The notes beneath the pieces are model-generated. The model worked only from the letters and a program-made list of their open reading frames with translations, was not told where the DNA came from and ran no database searches. Shown piece after piece: positions 1-11,296 of a stretch of 64,000 nt of DNA. Every line of letters begins with the position of its first letter. Within the stretch, counting starts at the first letter, position 1. The stretch is from Bombyx mori (Eukaryota; Arthropoda; Insecta; Lepidoptera; Bombycidae), in contig NC_085107.1 in NCBI RefSeq assembly GCF_030269925.1, positions 17,672,001 through 17,736,000 on the forward strand, read 5' to 3'. The translations under genes and the position numbers were made by a program.

Positions 1-167
1 GAACGGCTAACATAGTAAACGGGAGTCCTTGAAAATACACGTGGGATATTCCAGTACGGCAAGCTAAATGTTGACAGTACGCAGTTGCTATGTGCGTTAT
101 TGAATCAAGTTGCGTTGCGTTGGCCACGTCGCCGGCAAGCGACCCCGCTAGATTCCACGGCGACTTA

Positions 168-275
168 TCTATCTTTATAGATAAAAATTAATGGCTGTTC
201 GTTAACTTCGCTAAAACTCGAGAGCGGCTCGACCGATTTGGCTAATTTTAGTCTAGAATTATTTGTATTCCACAA
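168..275 (+). mobile_element. Helitron family B, 5' fragment
   Basis: It starts with TCTAT like the other family B copies and contains the family core (GTTCGTTA, then GCTAAAACTCGAGA, then CCGATTTGGCTAATTTT), but breaks off before the 3' half. It lies just upstream of a longer copy of the same family (359-642). Non-autonomous; no coding capacity seen. Confidence 0.55.
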
Positions 276-358
276 ATATATTAACAGTTGATTCTTTGCT
301 AATTTATAGAAAATTTTCTATGATTAAATGTAGGTAAAAAATAAAAAAAAACAGTAAA

Positions 359-642
359 TCTATATATATATAAATGAATTGCTGTTGGTTAGTCTCGGTA
401 AAACTCGAGAACCGCTGGACCAATTTGGCTAATTTTGGTTTTGAATTATTTGTGGAAGTCCAGAGAAAGTTTAAAAGGTATATGAAAATACTCGGAAATA
501 AATAAAAATAAAAAATTTGTTTTCTATTTGATGTGTCCCCCGTCGGACGGATTCCTTTTGTTTGTTTTAAGTTTATTTTATACAAAAGCTTAAGTCTTTT
601 ATTTATCGATTCAGGCAATACGAAGTCTGCCGGGTTAGCTAG
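359..642 (+). mobile_element. Non-autonomous Helitron family B
   Basis: It runs from 5' TCTATATATA to 3' GGGTTAGCTAG and lies between a host A and a host T without target-site duplication, the hallmark of Helitrons. The core AAACTCGAGAACCGCTGGAC recurs at 18243-18517, 29241-29530 and 57836-58131. It has no rolling-circle transposase. About 75 bp of its left flank (281-358) also recurs left of the 18243 copy. Confidence 0.75.
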
Positions 643-845
643 TTAACTGATAAATGTCTGCGAATTCTGCCACCATTGAACTAAGAAGATCGTTATTGTC
701 AAAAGTAAACAAATCATTAATAACGTAAACCGTTTAGCTTCTGTCTTTTGGAAACCGTTTGGCTTCTGTCTTTTTCTGTCTTCTGCTACCAGACGCAAGC
801 CTTTAATAGGCGGTGGATAATCGACCGATTATAAAATGCTTCAAT

Positions 846-991
846 TCAATTGCAACTATACTGAGACCTTACAACTCATATCTCAAGGTGGGTGGCGGCA
901 GTTACGTTGTAGATGTCTATGGGATCCAGTAACCACTTAACACCAGGTAGGCTGTGAGCTCGTCCAACCATCTAAGCAATAACAAAAAAAA
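846..991 (+). mobile_element. Bm1 SINE, 3' half
   Basis: This is the 3' part of Bm1: CTGAGACCTTA, then CTCAAGGTGGGTGGC, TGTAGATGTCTATGGG, CCACTTAACACCAGGT and GTGAGCTCGTCC, ending in an A-rich tail after AAGCAATAA. It is 5'-truncated and a few percent diverged from the better copies in the window. Confidence 0.85.
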
Positions 992-1193
992 TACTATAAT
1001 CATCTTAGAGACAGCACTAATTACGTTGTTACAAAGCTTTTGAATAATATGTTAAGTCTCTATGCAAGCCGATCTAGACGACTAAAGTCTCAATATTATT
1101 AAGTTTTTTATAGTTTACATTCATACATACATCATATTGAGATATGAGGTTTAAGCTATGTATGAATTCTACTCATAATATAAGGAAGTTACG

Positions 1194-1250
1194 TACGACT
1201 GCTTCGCGGCAGAAATAGGAAGGATGATTGTGTCCGCCCGTGTGGGCCTA
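1194..1250 (-). mobile_element. Diverged Bm1 fragment
   Basis: ACTGCTTCGCGGCAGAAATA followed by a degraded GTCCGCCCGTG matches the Bm1 middle region in reverse orientation. It is short and eroded, so the assignment is tentative. Confidence 0.4.
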
Positions 1251-1394
1251 TAAATACGCGCTACCAAAACTATCCGAAGCACCTGCTTCGGAATTTGAAT
1301 ACTATTTTTATACATTTTTTATTTCAATTAATAACCTGCATAAAACTAACAAAAGAAATGACGGAATGTTGACGATGTAAAAGCTTATAAAATA

Positions 1395-1725
1395 ACAAGA
1401 AAATCGTAGTGATTAAAACGCAACGATCGGTGGATGACACCCTCCAGCGTCGCGGAGAGAGGTGCTCAAAGCTAATTCCTAGTAACCAGGAGCTACGCTG
1501 ACGCCTTCCGTCACTCGTTCCCGAAAGCACTTTCGTGGCGCGTTAAGCACTCGACCGGGGGGCCGCCCCCACCAGCCGCCACCTCATCGAAAAAAGGCGA
1601 TGCACTTCGGATTGTTCTTTTTATGTCCACGATCGATCGTTTCGATGAAGGCCTGAATTTTTATCTGAACGAGAGGTAGGTCGCACGTGAGCTGTAATAG
1701 GCCGGTTCCGGAAGAGTAAAGTAGA
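1395..1725. other. GC-rich single-copy block
   Basis: This segment is visibly richer in G+C than the surrounding DNA and has no match elsewhere in the window. It includes GGGGGGCCGCCCCC near 1556-1569. No convincing ORF was found. It lies just downstream, in minus-strand direction, of the candidate ratchet point at 1854/1855. A regulatory element or untranslated exon is possible. Confidence 0.25.
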
Positions 1726-1823
1726 AAGCTAGTAATGGCGCTAAACAAATTATTTTTTTAAAGATCAAGAACTTAAAGCGCCACCCGGATGTCTGGTAAT
1801 AATAATCTGTATGATAGTTTTGT

Positions 1824-1885
1824 ACTTACGACCATCAGCTCTTTCGACACTTACCTGAAACAATTGTAAAATGATTAGATTAACA
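1824..1885 (-). other. Candidate recursive splice site (ratchet point) with 25-nt RS-exon
   Basis: On the minus strand a pyrimidine-containing tract ends in TTGTTTCAG and is directly followed by GTAAGTGTC, with the joint between 1855 and 1854. A branch-point-like CTAATC lies about 20 nt upstream of the AG. A second donor, GTC followed by GTAAGTAC, starts at 1829 and would define a 25-nt recursive-splicing exon (1854 down to 1830). Juxtaposed acceptor and donor is the consensus of ratchet points known from long insect introns. Whether it is used is inferred, not shown. Confidence 0.4.
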
Positions 1886-2236
1886 TTACAGTATTTGAAT
1901 ATACATTTATTTTTACAATTTATCGACGATTTTTCGTTATAACAGTACGAATTATAAACATGTTTTCGATATAATAATGAAAGCGTGAGAGCACGCTGAC
2001 TGACTGTTTACGCAAATGTGAACGTGTTTTAATTTTATTCACTTGACTGAACACTACACTGTTGCCGTTTCCTATTCTATATTTACATGAATATTAAATA
2101 AAATTGTTACATGAAACTAATAATTAATTATGAAGCGAATTTAATCGTGATTTTCATTCGCAATAGAATAATAAATAGCTACCTCCATTCGCAGTAACGG
2201 GTAAATTTAAGATTAGAATTTTTCGAAATAAATATT

Positions 2237-2502
2237 TAACTTTTAGGTACCTCAAGCACCGGTCATCATTCTCGTCGAACCCGTCGCTTGCGACGAAGGG
2301 CTCGGCTAATAAATTAACCCACAGACACAGCCCACTGAGTTTTTCGCCCAATCTTCTCAGTGGGTCGAGATTCCGATCCGGCTCTTGCTAGGATTCGTGT
2401 TAGCAACATCGTCAGGTTTGAGCCCCGTGAGCTCACCTACTAGCCCGGTGATGCCTGACATGGTCTCTCTAGACCATCAGCTTATGTAGAAAAAAAATTT
2501 AA
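2237..2502 (+). mobile_element. Stem-loop retroposon family SL-1
   Basis: The sense strand carries two adjacent hairpins: TCGTCGAACCCGTCG paired with CGACGAAGGGCTCGGC, and CCCACTGAG paired with CTCAGTGGG around 2328-2364. It ends in an A-rich tail near 2490-2500. Related copies lie at 21234, 30032, 46352, 47987 and 50083. No ORF; it is a SINE or a 5'-truncated LINE 3' end. Confidence 0.6.
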
Positions 2503-4052
2503 AATAAATTCATAATAGTAAATTGAAAAAATTAAACGTTAGCACTGCATATAAAAGATAAATTTCGTGAATTTATTATCGAAGCATTACTAATCCGATA
2601 TTTGAACGTTACAAAACGGCCCTATCACCAAAATTGTTATTGAAATATATGATAAATAATATAAATATAATAATCACTAAAACACGAAACCTACTTTTCT
2701 GGGAAGGAACTAAACCAGTCTGAAATTCTGGCTGAAAAATCAAATGACATTCACGTGGGTTTGATTGATGTAGGAAATTCTCGATACGTATTGCAGATTC
2801 ATTGACCCATTTCACGAGATTAGGTGGAGTCTATCATTATTTCGATTGTATTTGCTATCTGTAATGATTGCATATTATCACAATATTGCGTTATTGTATA
2901 ATAATTATTTAATGAGGTTTTAATTAACAACAAACTATAATCTAGATTGTTCCATCTCTATCATGTAATATAACAATACAAAAACATTTTTATTGTTTTA
3001 TTGTTTCTATGATTCCAAACGTATAGTATGAAACAATAAAATTCTATGAAGCTGATTATAATTTGTTTTTCTCGTGAATTAAGACCAATGTGAACAAGTA
3101 AGATCAGAAAAATACAATGACCGAGTCTACACTTAGTATTTAAATACTTAATAGTTAACAGGAAGTGTTCGTGTTTTCTAAATGAAAAATAGCGCACAAT
3201 ACTTTATCTTCACATACATAATGAAATATTAATACGTACTTATTCATGCAGCGATGCCCTAGTTTTTATGCATATTTTAAAATATGTATTATCGATATAC
3301 ATGATATTACACATTGTTTCCTGATAGAATTTCAGTAGGTTTTAGACAATATGATGTTTCAAGCGGCGATGTTTTCTACCATGATTTTGTAATATAAAAA
3401 AAATGAAAAAAAAAAACTGATGTAAAAAGGCTAAGTATTTAACAATTTGGTAATTTTTAAAACAGTCTCGTAATGTAAGTGGCTGGCTCACAGTCATGAT
3501 GACAGGATTGGCGGCAGCTATGAGCTTCGGTGATCGCTTACATTAGACCGGTCATAACCTTGTCTGCATATCTAAAATAATAAAGCATAATTCTAGGCGC
3601 TTAAGTCATCAATAATTTATTTATACAATGTAGTAGCTCTCCCGAGTCGTATATACTGGTATATGCGCACAAATGCCACTATTGACAATAATTAACATGA
3701 TTTAAAATTTAGTTTATTTTATGTTATTATTTATTTATTATTAGTAAAATTAAATTGTTATTGTAACATATTTAATATTTAGTAGACATTGTTTTGATGT
3801 AAAAAGTTTTTGTGTGAAGTTTTAGTTGCTATAACCAAAACAAAAATGGCTAATTGTGTAAAAACGTAACTTGTGGCTTTTGTAATAAACAACGTTTTGT
3901 TGTTAACGTTTTATAGAATTGCATTATATTTTTATTGTAATAAATCTTATGTGTGAGGGCCTTGGCGTAACGCCGACATATGTATGTTTGAAATTTAAGT
4001 TTCGTTTGTAGTATTTGTAAGTATTTGTTGTCGTGCTTGATTTAAGCATTTC
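2503..4052. other. AT-rich unique sequence
   Basis: No gene or strong repeat is recognised. One short inverted pair, TAATGTAAG at 3472 and CTTACATTA near 3537, brackets a GC-richer 60-bp core that may be a decayed mobile element. The rest is low-complexity AT-rich sequence. Confidence 0.4.
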
Positions 4053-4346
4053 ACTAGATGATGACCGAGCTTTGCTCGTTTTTATTTTGATAACGCCATC
4101 TTGTTGTGTCTTTAAAGCGGTTAGTTGCCCTCAATTAAGAAAAATAGTATTATTATTCGCCAATAGATGTCGGGAAGAGTTGATTATTGAAAACACGAAT
4201 AAAACAACATTTTCTGAAAATAAATCGTAGCTAGATCGATTTATCGCCCCCGAAATCTCCTGTATACTAAATTTTATGAAAATCGTTGGAGCCGTTTCCG
4301 AGATTCAGATTATATATACAAGAATTGCTCGTTTATAGATATAAGA
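4053..4346 (-). mobile_element. Non-autonomous Helitron family E
   Basis: Read on the minus strand it starts TCTTATATCTATAAACGAGC and ends with a palindrome CGAGCAAAGCTCG (4066-4078) about 10 bases before the terminal CTAG. It lies between A and T. Internal GTTGGAGCCGTTTCCGAGAT-type sequence (given here on the plus strand) is common in lepidopteran Helitrons. No coding capacity. Confidence 0.7.
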
Positions 4347-4717
4347 TAATTCAAAAACTAAACAAGAGACTCGGGTCATGAAACTGAAATCAGTATAGCG
4401 ATGAATTTATCTTACAATAAGTAGAGATATATTTTTGTAGTTCAGTGGAGCTGATTGAGCGGATTGAATGAACTCCCTCGAGTCCGTATGAAATAAACTC
4501 ACACTCGGTGATGGGCATACTGAGAAGGATTGTTTTGAGCCGATTGAAGAAATACACGAGGAAACTCTGAGGATAGAATCTAATTCGGGGCCGAACGGCA
4601 TTTATTTTAATAATAGGGTTAGGAAAACACATTGTGGACTAGCTCTGCGCCGGTTAATCAACCGTACAACAGTTCCGAAAAACAAAACAAAAACAAAACA
4701 ACTCAAAAACCTAAAGT

Positions 4718-4987
4718 TTGAAGTGAAACTTCTAATGTGACTTCCAACAAGGTTGCCATACCAGAAAGAGACAAAGCGAGAGTGAATGCGTGCCACTCGA
4801 ACGTATACGCAACTCGTTAGCAACAAGTAGCGTCCAATATTTTAAAGAAGAATCTAAATATATATTAATGTTGAACATGTCGCAACTCTTATACACAGCA
4901 TTCCCTATTAAAAGAGCAATCTGATTAAAGGATGAAAAATGAAGAAAACTACAATACTACACATCGAAAAAGAAGTTTCACTTCATT
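4718..4987. mobile_element. MITE-like element, copy 1
   Basis: Terminal inverted repeats, TTGAAGTGAAACTTCT at the left and AGAAGTTTCACTTCATT at the right, enclose about 235 bp without an ORF. A second copy with the same termini and related interior (GACAAAGCGAG, CAGCATTCC, ACAATACTACACA) is at 32878-33132. Superfamily not determined. Confidence 0.55.
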
Positions 4988-6327
4988 CACGTGCACCAAG
5001 TTGCACGCGTACCATTTCTTTTGTTTTAATATTATAATTCTCTTCCTGTTTTTTTTGTTTAAAAGAAGGCGTTGTACGTTTTTATAGAGAGGTGATAATG
5101 TGATTATTTCGAATCGCGACCCTCGGGAGCTCCACGCGAGTACAGCTTTCCATAATAAATTTCAGCTGAATGGATTCAAAAATGCGGCTTGATTACATTT
5201 TAATATGTACGTTCCGATTGCTTTGTTTTTTTTTATTTTCATATGGGGTAGATTCTTTTTTTAAATTTTCAATTTCACAAGTTTTTTTGATTTTTAAATT
5301 GAAATTTGATTTTAGCCAAAAAATGTTTACGTACGTCCATTTAAGCTGGTTTTAAACACACGTGATTGACATTACAAAAGGGGTTGTGGAAGTGACGTGT
5401 GCTACCGAATACGCCGCGTATATAATATTTTGACGTCAAAATAAATAACTACAGGAAACAAGGCTTTATGTTATTTCGAACGTAATATTCCTGTAAAGGA
5501 CGTCTGCACAAAGGCCAGATAAACTATTAAAATCTCGTTTCTGAAATGGAGTTTTCTCAAACGGTATAACATATTACTTTCCACATTTCCGTTGAATTAA
5601 TTTCCAAAATACAAGTTGAATGACCCGTTCAGCGCACGAACAAACAAAACAAAAAAGGTACATTTCTAACGATGCATTATTCATCAAAGAAACATTTGTA
5701 CGGAACCACGTTACATAGCGCCGCGACTGTATCTCAAATACATAATATGTATATACATATATTCATGGCGTATTTGCTAAAGAAAATATTATGTATTAAT
5801 CTTAATAAATATTCAACAACGCTGTTGGATCGTAAATATGGCGGACAACCGATACAAAAAGATAATGAAAATAAAAAGTACTTTAGTATTGATTAAAGTA
5901 TTAAGTTATTGGAAGTGTTTTTACGGCATATTTACACGCCCGTACATCGTGTTGTGATATAGTCTGCTCGCCACTTAATATAAGTGTGTGACAAAAATAT
6001 CTTCAAGTCGAAAAGTCGTTTGCTACTTACTCATAAAACCAATTAAGTAATAAAGATAAGACGCCTAAGAATCTACAATATAAGAGGACATATTTAGTGT
6101 TATTATATGTATATGCTCCTCTGTCTACAAAGATAAAAACTTTATATATTTAAAACTACTTTCACACTTTAATTTCTCGTTTGTTATTTTCATGCACTTA
6201 ACAGTCTTTGTGATCGGAAAACTAAGGTCGTACATTCAGTTTAAATCTTAAACACTGACTCATTTAATCACATTAACAATTAAGCTGAGACAATTTCTTC
6301 GAAAACAATCAAACCGTTTAGGTATAA
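4988..6327. other. AT-rich unique sequence
   Basis: I see no repeat shared with the rest of the window and no convincing coding region. The short ORFs here lack recognisable domains. Confidence 0.4.
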
Positions 6328-6827
6328 TCTATACTAATATATAGGTATAAATCTACAAAGTACAAGGAACAAAGAGCCACGAAGGGCTTTCAGGGACACG
6401 ACCTTCAGCAATGAAGTATGCGATTAAGAGGAAGAGATATAAATCTACAGTGGTTTTTACTAATGTTTTTTTTTTTTTTGTTATTGCTTAGATGGGTGGA
6501 CGAGCTCACAGCCCGCCTGGTGTAGTAGACCGAAACGCATTACTGCTTCACGGCAGAAATAGGTAAGGCGGTGGTACCTACCCGCGCGGACTCACAAGAG
6601 GTCCTACCACCAGTAAAAAACCATATTCCGTCATAGCTACTGAACCATGCATCCGATTGACTTGAAACTTGGTATCCATGTAGAAAATACATGTACTTAA
6701 TGGATAGGCTAATATTTATATGTGTGTTAGACTCCCTACACCAGCTGCGGGGGCGTTAATAATGAGAATCTTTGAGAAATAATAATGTTAATTTTAAATG
6801 GCCATTGAAGCGGACGGGTACAGCTAG
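6328..6827 (+). mobile_element. Helitron family A, interrupted by Bm1
   Basis: It starts TCTATACTAATATATA and ends GGGTACAGCTAG between A and T. Family core ACTGAACCATGCATCCGATT lies near 6641. It carries a Bm1 (6466-6615) inside its 5' half, plus about 90 bp of extra sequence after which the start motif ATAAATCTACA is repeated (6349 and 6440). Confidence 0.75.
6466..6615 (-). mobile_element. Bm1 SINE with internal deletion, inside Helitron A
   Basis: On the plus strand a poly-T run is followed by TTGCTTAGATGGGTGGACGA (3' end of Bm1) and ends CCTACCACCAGT. About 125 bp of the Bm1 middle is missing between GCCTGGTGT and AGACCGAAACGC. The 5' end is at the internal position shared by many other copies. 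Confidence 0.85.
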
Positions 6828-7522
6828 TTTAAAATAAACCTGAAAATTGCGGAGCGTTAGTCAACTAGCAATGATATCACTGGTAATAATTGGTCGTGGT
6901 AATTAACACGCCGGCAGCCGGTGGCTCGCGATCGTTTTATGACCGGTGGAACACCAAACGGTTAGAGTTTAACGACGTTCTGTTAAAAAAAAAACCAAAA
7001 ATATTCTGCGCTACTGCCGCTGATGCGGTTAACGATGTTTGACAGATTTTTCACAGTCCGATAGATACTGTAGTTTCTTTTGCTTTCCGCGTGTCGTAGA
7101 CGTAATATTTATTGCTAGTGCGGTTAACACGGATACTAATAGATTAAAATAATAAATTAGAGATTATATTAAATTTAAATTTAAACAGCTTAAACAGCTT
7201 AAACAAGTGTATTTTAATGATGGATCAATTACAGTTTTTCTGCCTGCGATCTTTTAAAAAAAATTGGAATACGGATTTAAATTTTGAAAATGATTTATTA
7301 ATTCCGATTTTATTTTCCAACGTTATACATTTTTAATCAAGCACTCGTTTTTGTTTTTAATTAAGTTAATCCGTACTACGTCATGTATTGTATTATGTAT
7401 AATTAAATTATAGAGGTGTTCAGTGTTGAATAGACAAATGTTATTTGTGTCCCAAACGGATGTGGAACTGATTATGGCACCACAACTAAAATTTTACGTA
7501 AAATTATTACTATGCAATACTA

Positions 7523-7761
7523 TTTTTTTTTTTTATTCTTAGATGGGTAGACGTGCTCACAGCCCCCCTTGTGTTAAAATGATTACTGGAGCCCATAGAC
7601 ATCTACAACGTGAATGCGCCACCCGCCTAAGTTCTAAGGTCTCAGTATAGTTACAACGGCTGCCCCGCCCTTCAAATTGAAATGCATTACTGCTTCACGG
7701 CAGAAATAGGCGGGACGGTGGTAACTACCCGTGCGGACTCACAAGAGGTCCTACCACCAGT
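7523..7761 (-). mobile_element. Bm1 SINE, short form
   Basis: Reverse-oriented Bm1 with poly-T at the left, GATGGGTAGACGTGCTCACA, ACTGCTTCACGGCAGAAATA and CCTACCACCAGTA. It lacks the tRNA-like head and begins at the common internal position ACTGGTGGTAGG. Confidence 0.9.
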
Positions 7762-8212
7762 AAGATTTCTGAATCCATTTACTTAGAAAGCGTTAAGAAA
7801 AGTAGCGAAGCAGGTCTCAAGACCATCAGAAAACCTGAAACTGAATTTGAGCAGAATTTTAAACGATTTAGTTGAGAACAGACAAATTGTTTAATTAAAA
7901 ATTTAGAATAAAGAAAAAAACATTCGAAATGACGAATTCGGAAGGAAAAAAAATAATAATTACTCCAATGCAACGTTATAAACGCTGCAATAATTCAGCG
8001 GAACAGCCAGTACTGTCGACCGGAGCGTTTCGACGTTTCAACATTTTTAATTATATAATAAATTCGTATTATCACCGTTGTAATGACAAAATTGTTTTCC
8101 CCGTAGTCGGGCTTAATTCGTTCAGCGTTTGTTGCTATATGATGTGTCGGTGCTCTCTGCTTTACGGCGAATAATATTTGAAGGTTTTTTTCGAATGGCT
8201 TACGTTTAATTG

Positions 8213-8672
8213 AGACAGTATCTTTCTCTTTCTCTTTCTAACTATTTATCCATTGAAAGAATATCTTTCTGTCTCCCTTCCTAGCTATTTATCTTAAATG
8301 GTAGTGGGGTAAGCTTTCCTTATTCTACTCCTCCACTTCGCTCTGTCTTCGACATTCTCGTCAGCAACATTGCATTCACTGGTGGTAGAACCTCTTGTGA
8401 ATCCGCACGGGTAGGTACCGCCACCCCGCCTATTTCTGCCGTGAAGCAGTAATGCGTTTCGGTTTGAAGGGTGGGGTAGCCGTTGTAACTATACTGAGAC
8501 CTTAGAACTTATATCTCAAGGTGGGTGGCGCATTTACATTGTAGATGTTTATGGGCTCCAGTAACCAATTAACATCAGGTGGGCTGTGAGCTCGTCCACC
8601 AATCTAAGCAATAAAAAAAGAACCTTGTCTTGGTCTACCTCTAGATCTCCGCCCGGGGAGTATATTTGTGTT
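8213..8672 (-). mobile_element. RTE-like LINE 3' end, interrupted by Bm1
   Basis: On the minus strand the upstream part (about 8672-8620) encodes GRRSRGRPR. After the Bm1 interruption (8378-8619) the sequence encodes DRAKWRSRIRKAYPTT, followed by a 3' UTR ending in a GAAAGA-type tail at 8213-8236. Both peptide motifs belong to the C-terminus of RTE-like reverse transcriptases. It is 5'-truncated and inactive. Confidence 0.65.
8378..8619 (+). mobile_element. Bm1 SINE, short form, nested in LINE
   Basis: It runs from ACTGGTGGTAGAACC to AAGCAATAAAAAAAG and has all the internal Bm1 landmarks. It splits an RTE-like LINE remnant between the GRP motif and the DRAKW motif, so it inserted after that LINE. 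Confidence 0.9.
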
Positions 8673-10522
8673 TTATATTGATTATTATGTGTTATTTTAA
8701 TATTAATAGCCTTTGCAACAGGCACTTGGAAAGAAAAAAATATAATGGATAGTCTGATAGTTATGGGTTAGGTTTTTAAGTAATACTTACCATGCATAAT
8801 ACACATAAATTAGTTATAGATAAGCAAGTCAAGCACTCAACAAAAATGTTTCCGGGCGTCGGCCACTAGATAGCTTCGCTTGGATTAGTTTCTCATTACT
8901 TCTGTAGACGGCAGTAACATATTACCTATCCTATATTATTTTTTTCCTGAAGGAAATTGTAAAATTTCAGAAACCACAAATTGATAAAATTTAATCAATT
9001 TGTCTATAACAAATAAAGACTGATATTAAAGTTTATTTTTCTTTTTCTGTGTATAGTTATACAGTAATTAAATGCCGTAACTTTAACAACATATAAGTTT
9101 AGGACTTAGGGGCATCCGCTACAAGATGTCGCTAGTTTTTATACAAAAAAAATATTTGTCTTAAAGTATCACAGTTTCGGGGCCCTCATACTTACTAACA
9201 AAATATTATGTTTTTTTTTTTAAACTGAAATAAATTATTACTAATAATAATAATAATTACTTAATTATTTTTCTGTGTAGGACATGGATGGCGGGCACCG
9301 CGTTTTGATGTTTATAGACTCCGGTAACCACTTAACACCAGATGGGCCGTGAGATCGTTTGTGCTATAAAAAAATGTTTGTAGTAAAAAAGCATCGAAAA
9401 ACATCGTTTGTTTAGTAAAAACATATTAAGAAAGTGAAGACATATTTCGATTAGTAAAATTAGATGAAGCGCTCCGTTGCTATTTAAATTTGACCTCGAT
9501 TTTTCTAATAAAACATCTATTATAGCACTTAATATTGTTTCATGTCAAAGGCGAGATTAAATTTGGCGAAAAATTGAGTCTCTCATTGGAAAATTAAGGC
9601 TAAAATACGTTCGGTGTCATAAAGCGCCTATAATAATTAATGAAACACGTCCATTTCATTTCTCCTGTTATCTATCTTTAAAAAAATATTATTGTATAAT
9701 ATTTTTAGCTGATATTTTTTTTATTTCAAAGTATTTTTTCACTGTTTCAATTAACGTTTTCATCTGTTTATTATTATCGGATTAGTATTAAATTTTGAAT
9801 ACAAAAGTAGAATGGATAACACGACAAAGTATAGAATGTATTAAAAAAGTGACGTCATTGTGATTTGAAATCGATCGAAGTTCTTTATTAGAAGACAGTG
9901 ATCTGAAAACAATAAATATATTTATTAAAAATAAATTGTCACTAAATCAATGAAAAACACGAAAGAAATATAGTCGGTACTTTGTAGTGATAACAAAACA
10001 ACAACATTTTTTTTTTTTAAACCTTAAAACAAAATAATTAACGCGGCAACGTTACATGGATCGAAACCCGCCTTGTATAGTTTGCAAATCAGCCTGGCAG
10101 GGGAGAAATTTAATCGGCGGACGCTACGAGTTCTGACGGGTGATGTATTAACATTTATTGGTTTACAAATTAAAGATAACCCCGCAACGGAACACCAATA
10201 TGATAAAGCGGCCGATCTGCGAGCTTTTTTTTTATTATTTCAGCCCGGTCCGGTCCGGTCCGGCGCTAATCGTTTATATGAAAAGTTTCGTGACTCGAAA
10301 AAAACGTTTTTATTGAACGAAAAAATATCCAATTTCTGGTAACGTTTGTTTATTAATACCTGTAACTTTGATGGCTGTTTTTGTATTCGCTTGTTTGATT
10401 ACTCACATTGCTTTTTATATGATGTAAAACTTTGTTTTATAGAGCTAAGACTTGACCCCTATCACCATATCGGAAATATTACTGAAGTACCGCGTTCTGA
10501 TTTAGCGGCATATAGTGTAAGG
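8673..10522. other. AT-rich unique sequence with a Bm1 relic
   Basis: Mostly single-copy. About 9285-9375 (plus) is an eroded Bm1 3' end (CCACTTAACACCAGATGGGC). An 89-residue ORF at 10073-10342 has no recognisable domain and contains a CCGGT micro-repeat near 10246-10263. Confidence 0.4.
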
Positions 10523-10671
10523 CTTGGTAGTAGGCAGCGGCTTGGCTCTGCCCCTGGCATCGGTGAGGTCCATAGGCGACGGTAGCCACTGATCATCAGG
10601 TGGGCGGTATGCGGTGGGCGGTATGCTCGTCTACCTACAAGGGCAATAACATAAAATAACATAAAAAAAGG
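10523..10671 (+). mobile_element. CR1/Jockey-type LINE 3' end
   Basis: It carries GGCAGCGGCTTGGCTCTGCC, then CATCAGGTGGGCGGTATGC and CTACAAGGGCAATAACA with an A-rich end. The same 3' end recurs in opposite orientation at 35132, 53669, 55308 and 63714 and around the R1-clade insertion near 11-12 kb. A 15-bp unit, GTGGGCGGTATGC(GG), is tandemly duplicated near 10600-10625. Confidence 0.65.
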
Positions 10672-11153
10672 CACTGGACTGAAAAATAATTATGTCCCTC
10701 CCAGAAGTCTAGTAAGTGGTAAATCCTTAATAAGTCGTCATCGGCGACGCTAGTTACTACCGATCAAATGTGCCGTAAGGTGCTCTTTCTAGAATAATAT
10801 CGAGAACTCGATAATATTCTTCGTAATTTGTAATTTTAAACTTAAATTTGAAGTCTATCGTGCCCTAACATATAAGACGACCGGTGTACAGATACTAAAC
10901 GATGAGACTGCCTTCAATCAAATTCCACCAGCAGTACCAATTCTCACGAACAACGTCTACGATTGAAAAACAACGCCATGTAATTTAAGGAAATCCCATA
11001 CATTAATATATTTGTGTGTCAGGTTACTGTCGGATTCAATGATAACTACTGCTGCACCTTATACTGCTAATGAATTAAGCTTTATTTTTAAATGTATAAT
11101 TTACGTTACCTGAACATTTTTATTGCCCTTGTAGGCATACGAGCATACGGCCT

Positions 11154-11156
11154 TTT

Positions 11157-11198
<42 letters not shown>

Positions 11199-11202
11199 TT
11201 TT

Positions 11203-11296
<94 letters not shown>

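Noticed and set aside
10073..10342. 89-residue ORF
   Set aside because: No recognisable domain; includes a CCGGT micro-repeat and low-complexity T runs.
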